64,000 nucleotides of DNA from assembly GCF_011006175.1 (NCBI RefSeq), contig NZ_CP048795.1:1666491-1730490 (forward strand), read 5' to 3'. Position numbers and translations under genes: made by a program. Shown here piece by piece: positions 58,250 through 64,000 of this stretch. The stretch is from Hydrogenobacter sp. T-8. Its GTDB lineage: Bacteria > Aquificota > Aquificia > Aquificales > Aquificaceae. Numbering within the stretch: the first letter of the stretch is position 1; each line of letters starts with the position of its first letter. The notes under the pieces are model-generated. The model was given only the letters and a program-made list of their open reading frames with translations. It had not been told where the DNA came from and made no database searches.

Positions 58250-60541
58250 ATGCATGTCCTTAAAAGGAGCGGAAAGAAGGAGTCTTTGGACATTTCCAAG
58301 ATACGCATAGTCATAGATTTCGCATGCGCAGGTATAGATGTAGACCCTATGGAGCTTGAGCTGGATGCCCAGATACAGTTCAGAGATGGAATAAGCACAA
58401 AGGAAATACAACAGCTCCTTATAAGGACCGCAGCGGAGAAGGTTTCACCTCAGACACCCCAATGGCAGTATGTGGCGGCAAGGCTACTTTTGTATGACCT
58501 CTACAAAGATGTAGGGCATCTCAGAGGCTACAAGGTAAAGGACAAGATAAATGGTAAATACAAACCCTATAACCCAGATAGCTTTTACAGGCTCGTTAAG
58601 ACCTATGCGGATAGGGGTATATACGGGGATTATCTCCTAAGGGAATACACGGAAGAAGACTTTAATACCCTTGCAAGGTATATAGACCCTGATAGAGACC
58701 TGCTTTTTAACTACACGGGCATAAAGGTGCTCGCAGACAGGTATTTGGTAAGGGACGAGGATGGAAACATAGTGGAGCTCCCTCAGGAAATGTATATGCT
58801 TGTGGCTATGACCTTGGCTATACCGGAGAAGAAGGAGGAAAGGCTAAAGTATGCAAAGCTCTTTTATGACCTTATGAGTAAGCATGAGATATCTTTGGCA
58901 ACTCCTACCCTTATGAATGCACGCAGGACTCATACACAGCTTAGCTCCTGCTTTGTGTTAACGGTGGATGATGACCTTTATGATATCTTTGATAACGTGC
59001 AAAAGGCTGGGCAGATATCCAAGTTTGCAGGCGGTCTTGGTATATACTTGGGCAAAATAAGGGCAACGGGTGCTCCTATTAGAAAGTTCAAAGGTGCAAG
59101 CTCTGGAGTGCTTCCTGTGGTGAAGATTCTAAACGATGTGATGATATATGTGGACCAACTTGGTATGAGAAAGGGTTCTGCCTCCATAACCCTTGATATA
59201 TGGCACAAGGATGTTTTGGATTTCCTTGAGGTAAAGACCAACGTGGGAGATGAGAGGAAAAAGGCTCACGATATACATCCGGCTATAGCCATACCAGACC
59301 TCTTTATGAAAAGGCTCAAGAACAGACAAAAGTGGACTTTGCTTGACCCCTATTACTGCAAGAAGGTGAAGGACGGGAAAAACCTTGAAGATTTCTATGG
59401 AGAAGAGTTTGAAAGGCTTTATGAAAAATTGGAAAGGGAACTGCCAGCACATGCAAAGAAGGAAGTGGACGCCTTTGAACTTTGGAAAAGGCTTTTGACG
59501 GTGATTTTTGAAACTGGTGAGCCATACATATTCTTTAGGGATACCGCAAACAAACTAAACCCCAACAAGCATTGTGGTATGGTATACAGCTCTAACCTGT
59601 GCCATGAGATAGTGCAAAACATGTCTGCAACCATCCACATGGAGGATACGCTTACAGAGGATGGAATTATAGTTCACAAGAAGAAGGCTGGAGATGTGGT
59701 AGTTTGTAATCTTGGGTCTGTTAATCTTGGCAAGGTCTACACACAGGAGGACATGGAAAGGGTTGTGCCACTGCTCGTGAGGATGTTGGATAATGTGATA
59801 AGTATGAACTTCTACGCCATAAAAGAGGCAGAATGGACAAACAAAAGATACAGGTCAATAGGCATAGGAGTGAGCAACTACCACTACTGTCTTGTAAAGC
59901 ATGGCATACAATGGGAGTCAGAGGAGCACCTTGAGTTTGCAGATGCCCTATTTGAAAGGTTGGCTTACTATGCTATAAAGGGTTCAATGCAGTTGGCAAA
60001 GGAAAGGGGAAGGTATGAGCTTTTTGAAGGTTCAGACTGGAGCAAGGGTATATTCTTTGGTAGGAGCGCAGAGGAAAATACAAGGATTTCTAAGAACGGC
60101 TTTGACTGGGTAGGTCTTGCAGAGGAGGTGAAAAGCTACGGCATGAGAAATGCCTACCTTATTGCGGTGATGCCCACGGGTTCTACCTCCCTCATCGTGG
60201 GTGCAACACCTTCGGTAGACCCCATATTCGCCAAGTATTACAAGGAAGAGAACATGTCTGGAATACTCCCTCAAGTGCCACCAGAAATAGATAAGTACTT
60301 CTGGCACTACAAAAGTGCCTACAACATAGACCAGGAGTGGGTCATAAGAGCTGGTGCGGTAAGGCAGAAGTGGATAGACCAAGCACAATCTCTTAACCTC
60401 TTCATAGACCCAGAGAACATAGATGGTCCTAAGCTCTCTAAACTTTACGAGCTTGCATGGGAGCTGGGTTTGAAAACCCTTTATTACACAAGGAGCAAGT
60501 CTATGACCGATATAGAAGAGTGCGAAAGTTGTTCCACCTAA
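58250..60541 (+). CDS. nrdA: Class I ribonucleotide reductase, alpha subunit
   Basis: 763 residues. An N-terminal ATP-cone ([26 protein letters not shown]) gives allosteric control. Active-site parts: [12 protein letters not shown] (first redox Cys), NLCHEI with the radical Cys and Glu, NLGSVNLGK (partner Cys upstream of it), and [15 protein letters not shown]. The C-terminal CESC accepts electrons from thioredoxin or glutaredoxin. No intein is present, unlike Aquifex aeolicus where I recall a split, intein-bearing nrdA. Confidence 0.94.
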   Translation: MHVLKRSGKKESLDISKIRIVIDFACAGIDVDPMELELDAQIQFRDGISTKEIQQLLIRTAAEKVSPQTPQWQYVAARLLLYDLYKDVGHLRGYKVKDKINGKYKPYNPDSFYRLVKTYADRGIYGDYLLREYTEEDFNTLARYIDPDRDLLFNYTGIKVLADRYLVRDEDGNIVELPQEMYMLVAMTLAIPEKKEERLKYAKLFYDLMSKHEISLATPTLMNARRTHTQLSSCFVLTVDDDLYDIFDNVQKAGQISKFAGGLGIYLGKIRATGAPIRKFKGASSGVLPVVKILNDVMIYVDQLGMRKGSASITLDIWHKDVLDFLEVKTNVGDERKKAHDIHPAIAIPDLFMKRLKNRQKWTLLDPYYCKKVKDGKNLEDFYGEEFERLYEKLERELPAHAKKEVDAFELWKRLLTVIFETGEPYIFFRDTANKLNPNKHCGMVYSSNLCHEIVQNMSATIHMEDTLTEDGIIVHKKKAGDVVVCNLGSVNLGKVYTQEDMERVVPLLVRMLDNVISMNFYAIKEAEWTNKRYRSIGIGVSNYHYCLVKHGIQWESEEHLEFADALFERLAYYAIKGSMQLAKERGRYELFEGSDWSKGIFFGRSAEENTRISKNGFDWVGLAEEVKSYGMRNAYLIAVMPTGSTSLIVGATPSVDPIFAKYYKEENMSGILPQVPPEIDKYFWHYKSAYNIDQEWVIRAGAVRQKWIDQAQSLNLFIDPENIDGPKLSKLYELAWELGLKTLYYTRSKSMTDIEECESCST

Positions 60542-60552
60542 GGAGGTAAAAA

Positions 60553-61581
60553 ATGGAAAGGACTATAATCTTTAACCCCGAAGGCGACAGAGAACCATCA
60601 AAGAGGAAGATAGTCTTTGGAAACCCTACCAACATAATGGAACTAAACAGCGTCAAGTATCAGTGGGCTTTTGACCTTTATAAGACCATGGGCTTTACCA
60701 ACTTCTGGATACCAGAAGAGATTCCCATGCACGAAGATAGAAAGCAGTATGAAAAGGAACTCTCTGAGTATGAAAGGAGAGCCTACGAAATGGTATTGTC
60801 CTTTCTGATAGCTCTTGACTCCTATCAGGTAAACATGCTAAAGGAGTTTGCCCGCTATATAACCGCACCAGAGCTTGTTATGGCTCTTACTTCTCAAGAG
60901 TTTCAAGAGGCACTGCACAGCTATTCATACCAGTTTATCCTTGAAAGCGTCGTGGACCCGAGGGTTGCGGACGAGATATACAACTACTGGAGGCAAGACA
61001 AGGTTCTTATGGAGAGAAATAGGGTAATCGCAGAGCTATATAACGGGTTTATAAGAAAGCCCACTGAGGAAAACTTTATAAAGGCGGTTTTTGGCAACTA
61101 TGTGCTTGAGAGCCTATACTTTTACTCTGGCTTTGCCTTTTTCTATACCCTTGGAAGACAGGGAAAGGTAAGGAACACTGTCCAGCAGATAAAGTATATA
61201 AACAGAGACGAGCTAACCCACGTGACCCTCTTTAGGAACATAATCTTAACCCTCAAAGAAGAACAGCCTGAGCTTTTCACTCCAGAGATTGAAAAGTGGG
61301 TCTATGAGTTTTTCAAGTTTGCCACAGAAAAGGAAATAGAGTGGGGTAAGTATGTCACCCAGAACCAGATACTGGGTCTTAATGACTATCTTATAGACAG
61401 GTATATAAAGTATCTCTCTAACCTTAGGCTTACTCAACTTGGCTACAAGCCATTATATCCTGAAGTTACAGAAAACCCTATGAAATGGATAGACCAGTTT
61501 AGGACTATAAATGACACAAAGACGGACTTTTTCCAAGCAAAACCTCAGACTTATGCCAAAAGGAGTGAATTAAAATGGTAA
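60553..61581 (+). CDS. nrdB: Class I ribonucleotide reductase, beta subunit
   Basis: 342 residues, ferritin-like. Metal ligands are suggested by SFLIALDSYQ (Asp), SQEFQEALHSYSYQF (Glu, His), AVFGNYVLESLYFYSGFAFFY (Glu) and INRDELTHVTLF (Glu, His). It makes the radical used by NrdA. AAGGAGGTAAA lies in the 11-base gap after nrdA. The 3' end overlaps folK by 12 bases. Confidence 0.94.
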   Translation: MERTIIFNPEGDREPSKRKIVFGNPTNIMELNSVKYQWAFDLYKTMGFTNFWIPEEIPMHEDRKQYEKELSEYERRAYEMVLSFLIALDSYQVNMLKEFARYITAPELVMALTSQEFQEALHSYSYQFILESVVDPRVADEIYNYWRQDKVLMERNRVIAELYNGFIRKPTEENFIKAVFGNYVLESLYFYSGFAFFYTLGRQGKVRNTVQQIKYINRDELTHVTLFRNIILTLKEEQPELFTPEIEKWVYEFFKFATEKEIEWGKYVTQNQILGLNDYLIDRYIKYLSNLRLTQLGYKPLYPEVTENPMKWIDQFRTINDTKTDFFQAKPQTYAKRSELKW

Positions 61582-62058
61582 AAGGCAAGCAAAGGGAGTA
61601 AGGTTGTTTTCAAGCCTGCTTGCGTATTCTTGAAGTTTGACCTTGCTTGCGGGATGTATAAGGTTGGGGTTTAATTCAAGAAGTGGAAAAAGGAAAAAGT
61701 CTCTTTCTGTAAGGTAAGGATGTGGAATACGGAGAAAGCTAAGCATCAAAATATGGTTTTCATAGAGTAATATATCAAGGTCTATCTCTCTTGGTCCCCA
61801 CCTTTCCCTTGGTTTCCTACCAGCCTGTCTTTCTATGTTTTTCAAAATCTCAAGAAGTCTTATAGGGTTAAGCTCTGTTTCAAACTCAAGGACGCCATTT
61901 ATAAAAACTGGCTGGTCTGTCTTGCCCCATGGCTGGCTAAGGTATAGTGTGGAAACCTTTTTTATTGAGCCATAACCCTTTAGAAGCTCCAAGGCTTTTA
62001 TTATGTAATTGAGCCTGTCCTCTACGTTGCTCCCAAAGGCTATATAGCATAAAGGCAT
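61570..62058 (-). CDS. folK: HPPK, folate pyrophosphokinase
   Basis: 162 residues. AFGSNVEDRLNYI, VSTLYLSQPWGKTDQPVFINGVLEFET and RWGPREIDLDILLY (Mg-binding Asp pair) define HPPK, which pyrophosphorylates 6-hydroxymethyl-dihydropterin. It starts 9 bases after fabG. A run of eight T precedes its ATG and no ribosome site is visible, so expression may depend on coupling. Confidence 0.92.
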   Translation of the reverse strand: MPLCYIAFGSNVEDRLNYIIKALELLKGYGSIKKVSTLYLSQPWGKTDQPVFINGVLEFETELNPIRLLEILKNIERQAGRKPRERWGPREIDLDILLYENHILMLSFLRIPHPYLTERDFFLFPLLELNPNLIHPASKVKLQEYASRLENNLTPFACLLPF

Positions 62059-62067
62059 AAAAAAAAG

Positions 62068-62817
62068 TTAATACATACCACCATTTACATGCAGAACTTC
62101 ACCGGTAATATAGCTGGCATAGTCTGAACACAGAAACACCACCGCGCCCGCCACATCCTCTGGCTTTCCAAACCTACCAAGTGGTATGTTCCTTAGATAG
62201 GCTTGCTTTAGCTCATCGCTTAACACTGAAGTCATATCCGTTTCTATAAAGCCTGGTGCTACCGCATTGACAGTTATGTTCCTGCTTGCCAGCTCCTTGG
62301 CGAGGCTTTTGGTAAATCCAATAAGGGCAGATTTTGTTGAGGAGTAATTTACCTGCCCTATGTTACCCGTAAAGCCTACCACAGAGGATATGTTTACTAT
62401 CCTACCCCATCTTTTCTTAAGCATACCCTTTACCGCAAGGGAGGTTATAAGAAAAGTTCCAGTAAGGTTTACTCTAAGGACTTCTTCCCAGTCCTCAAGG
62501 GACATTCTCAAAAAGAGCTTATCCTTTGTTATGCCTGCGTTGTTTACGAGTATGTCTACTCCACCAAAAAGGGACTCTATCCTTTCGTAGGCAGAGGTTA
62601 TGGAGTCCTTTTCGGACATATCCATGGCAACACCAAGGGTTTCTACACCGTAAGTTTGTGCTATTTCCTTTGCTACCTCTTCCGCCCTACCTTGGTCTCT
62701 CCCTGTTATTATTACCCTTGCACCTGCCTTTGCAAAATACTGGGCTATGGCTTTTCCTATTCCACGAGTAGAGCCTGTTATAAGGGCGTTCTTACCATTT
62801 AGCTCTATATGAAACAT
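62068..62817 (-). CDS. fabG: 3-oxoacyl-ACP reductase
   Basis: 249-residue short-chain dehydrogenase. NADPH loop ALITGSTRGIGKAIA, NNAGITKD, catalytic Ser in NISSVVG, YSSTKSALIGF (Tyr, Lys), and VAPGFIETDMT typical of FabG. It reduces 3-oxoacyl-ACP in fatty acid synthesis. The first gene of its unit, with a TAAAAT box 6 bases before the ATG and no ribosome site. Confidence 0.92.
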   Translation of the reverse strand: MFHIELNGKNALITGSTRGIGKAIAQYFAKAGARVIITGRDQGRAEEVAKEIAQTYGVETLGVAMDMSEKDSITSAYERIESLFGGVDILVNNAGITKDKLFLRMSLEDWEEVLRVNLTGTFLITSLAVKGMLKKRWGRIVNISSVVGFTGNIGQVNYSSTKSALIGFTKSLAKELASRNITVNAVAPGFIETDMTSVLSDELKQAYLRNIPLGRFGKPEDVAGAVVFLCSDYASYITGEVLHVNGGMY

Positions 62818-62823
62818 GCTAAG

Positions 62824-62829
62824 ATTTTA
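62824..62829 (-). promoter_or_regulatory. -10 box 6 bases before fabG
   Basis: Minus strand: TAAAAT (62829-62824), 6 bases (62823-62818), ATG 62817. TTGGTG at 62852-62847, 17 bases further upstream, may be the -35. No ribosome site. Confidence 0.5.
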
Positions 62830-62859
62830 ACATAAGCTGAAGAAAGCACCAAGTGGTTG

Positions 62860-62865
62860 TATAAT
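62860..62865 (+). promoter_or_regulatory. -10 box 7 bases before the DUF420 gene
   Basis: TATAAT (62860-62865), 7 bases, ATG 62873. No ribosome site and no strong -35. Together with the fabG box it makes a divergent promoter pair in a 55-base gap. Confidence 0.5.
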
Positions 62866-62872
62866 AGAAACC

Positions 62873-63301
62873 ATGCTTACCACTTTTATAACTCTTTTGA
62901 GTATGCTTACCATATCTGTAAGTGGAGTTGCCATAGTTCTTGGTATATTTCTCATAAAGTCTGGCAAAAGAGAAGCTCACAAAAAGGCTATGATAACCGC
63001 CTCAGTGTTTGCCCTTATATTTGTCCTCCTATATATCCTTAGGAACGTTCTTCAGGCTCAAGGGCTCGTGCCTGTTGGAAAGTATGAGGGTCCCTACAGA
63101 GGGCTGTTTCTTTTTATTCTCTGGTCTCATACCGCTCTTGCCATAGTGAACTTTCCTCTTGCGGTTATAACCCTGAGGTATGCCTTTAAGGGATTGTTTG
63201 AAAGGCACAGGAAAATTGCCCCCATAACTGCTTTTGTCTGGATATACGTAGCTGTGACGGGTTGGCTTATCTTCTACTTTATGCAGTTCCTTAACCGATG
63301 A
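62873..63301 (+). CDS. DUF420 membrane protein
   Basis: 142 residues with four hydrophobic segments (about 3-28, 42-62, 78-100 and 118-138). HKKAMITASVFALIFVLLYILRN and ILWSHTALAIVNFPLAVITL, with conserved His, match DUF420. Relatives such as CtaM assist cytochrome oxidase assembly, which would fit the oxidase at 45663-49587; that link is inference. It overlaps ispF by 4 bases. Confidence 0.82.
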   Translation: MLTTFITLLSMLTISVSGVAIVLGIFLIKSGKREAHKKAMITASVFALIFVLLYILRNVLQAQGLVPVGKYEGPYRGLFLFILWSHTALAIVNFPLAVITLRYAFKGLFERHRKIAPITAFVWIYVAVTGWLIFYFMQFLNR

Positions 63302-63771
63302 ACATAAGAATAGGACTTGGTTTTGACTCACATGCCTTTGAAGAAGGCAAACCATTAAAGCTCGGTGGTGTAGTTATTGATTTCCCTCTTGGACTAAAGG
63401 GACATTCAGACGCAGATGTTTTGCTCCACGCTATAACTGACGCCATACTTGGTGCATTGGGTGAACCCGACATAGGGCAGATATTCTCCGATAAGGACCC
63501 AAGGTGGAAAAAGGCGGATTCTAAGGTTTTTCTCCAAGAGGCTATAAATAGAATGAGGCAAAAAGGTTATCGCCTTATAAACCTTGACTGTGTTATTGTG
63601 GCGGACAAACCTAAGATAGCACCTTACAAGGATGCCATAAAGGAAAACCTCTCAAGGATGCTGGAAATAGCACCGGAGAACATTTCAATAAAGGGAAAGA
63701 CAAGAGAAGGGTTTTGTAGAGAAGACGGGATTGCCTGTTTTTGCACTATCCTTTTAATACATGAAGGTTAA
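63298..63771 (+). CDS. ispF: 2-C-methyl-D-erythritol 2,4-cyclodiphosphate synthase
   Basis: 157 residues. GLGFDSHAFEEG and LKGHSDADVLLHAITDAILGALG supply the zinc ligands (Asp, His, His), and FSDKDPRWKKADSKVFL and the late GKTREG complete the active site. It makes the cyclic diphosphate of the non-mevalonate isoprenoid route. It overlaps the patatin gene by 11 bases. Confidence 0.95.
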   Translation: MNIRIGLGFDSHAFEEGKPLKLGGVVIDFPLGLKGHSDADVLLHAITDAILGALGEPDIGQIFSDKDPRWKKADSKVFLQEAINRMRQKGYRLINLDCVIVADKPKIAPYKDAIKENLSRMLEIAPENISIKGKTREGFCREDGIACFCTILLIHEG

Positions 63772-64000
63772 CCTTGCACTTTCTGGTGGAGCATCTCGTG
63801 GCATAGCACATATAGGCGTAATAAAGGCTCTTGAGGAGCTGGGTTTTGAGATATCTGCGGTGAGCGGTGTAAGTGCTGGAGCTTTGGTGGGTGCCTTTTA
63901 CTGCGATGGATACACTCCAGAAGAAATGCTAAGGGTTGTAAAGTCAAAGGACTGGCTCAGATATCTTAGACCCACTGTGCCAAGGCTTGGGCTAATATCC
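63761..64000 (+). CDS. Patatin-like phospholipase, N-terminal part (runs off window)
   Basis: 80 residues visible, from ATG 63761 to the window end. LALSGGASRGIAHIGVIKALEE has the oxyanion-hole glycines and GVSAGALVGAFYCDGY the nucleophile elbow with the catalytic Ser. The family cleaves lipid acyl groups; RssA-like proteins are the closest type by length of this start. The catalytic Asp lies beyond the edge. Confidence 0.85.
   Translation, partial: MKVNLALSGGASRGIAHIGVIKALEELGFEISAVSGVSAGALVGAFYCDGYTPEEMLRVVKSKDWLRYLRPTVPRLGLIS

Noticed and set aside
62059-62066. T-run between fabG and folK as terminator
   Set aside because: No GC-rich stem precedes the eight T on the minus strand, and only 9 bases separate the two genes.

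Overview
The window is a gene-dense bacterial chromosome segment (about 70 protein genes, one tRNA) that looks like a member of the Aquificaceae (Hydrogenobacter / Thermocrinis / Hydrogenivirga type). This is inferred from gene content. Markers are a HARP-type protein-only RNase P beside a Pab1020-type RNA ligase, a stand-alone MnmC2 (DUF752) tRNA methyltransferase, a separate A-adding tRNA nucleotidyltransferase, Aquifex-type IscU, and a coxC-sco-coxB-coxA operon. Proteins are rich in Lys and Glu, as in thermophiles. No rRNA, CRISPR, insertion sequence, prophage or integrase is visible, and no stretch over 300 bases lacks a gene (the longest is about 240 bases, 108-350).

Layout. 1-1911: a broken-off 5' gene fragment, an inverted repeat, thrB and coaX. 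1874-3403 (-): A-adding enzyme. 3476-7857 (+): an unusual signalling operon of a V4R-like protein, roadblock (MglB-like), Ras-like GTPase (MglA-like), zinc-ribbon/HEAT protein and EAL-GGDEF protein. 7890-11974: pstSCAB and a thioesterase. 11937-19019 (-): copper tolerance operon cusC-cusB-DUF411-Met-rich-NosL-cusA-AtpI-like. 19066-24721 (-): division and wall cluster (lipid kinase-like, murB, ddl, ftsQ, ftsA, ftsZ, small ORF). 24714-28525 (+): hydrolase, then iscU, PP-loop tRNA thiolase, tusA, DUF1858-like, nfu, aroE. 28539-30214: HARP and RNA ligase, convergent. 30257-32481: SPFH protein and phosphohexomutase. 32453-38588 (-): a Tat-exported type II DMSO-reductase-family complex that resembles periplasmic nitrite oxidoreductase (alpha, beta, gamma, chaperone). 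38673-43629 (-): ABC efflux pump and Trk/Ktr potassium uptake. 43651-44627: MnmC2 and tRNA-Phe. 44663-49765: pentaheme lipoprotein and cytochrome c oxidase. 49759-64000: bamA, flgJ-like, aminotransferase, OmpA/Pal-like, moxR, rimP-nusA-rlmD-like, nrdAB, folK, fabG, DUF420, ispF and a truncated patatin gene.

Common themes. Respiration and metal handling are prominent: NXR-like complex, A2-type oxidase, pentaheme cytochrome, Sco and the copper pump. tRNA maturation genes recur: HARP, ligase, A-adding enzyme, MnmC2, PP-loop thiolase, and a tRNA that needs CCA addition. Two organisation features run through the window. Many transcription units start with a -10 box only 6-9 bases before the start codon and have no Shine-Dalgarno sequence, which suggests leaderless mRNAs. 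All seven convergent protein gene pairs overlap at their 3' ends. Genes inside operons mostly have strong AGGAGG sites or 4-base ATGA overlaps.

Starts were moved from the longest open frame where a ribosome site, promoter or family alignment argued for it (thrB, coaX, EAL-GGDEF gene, pstB, nosL, murB, tusA, mnmC2, moxR, rimP).
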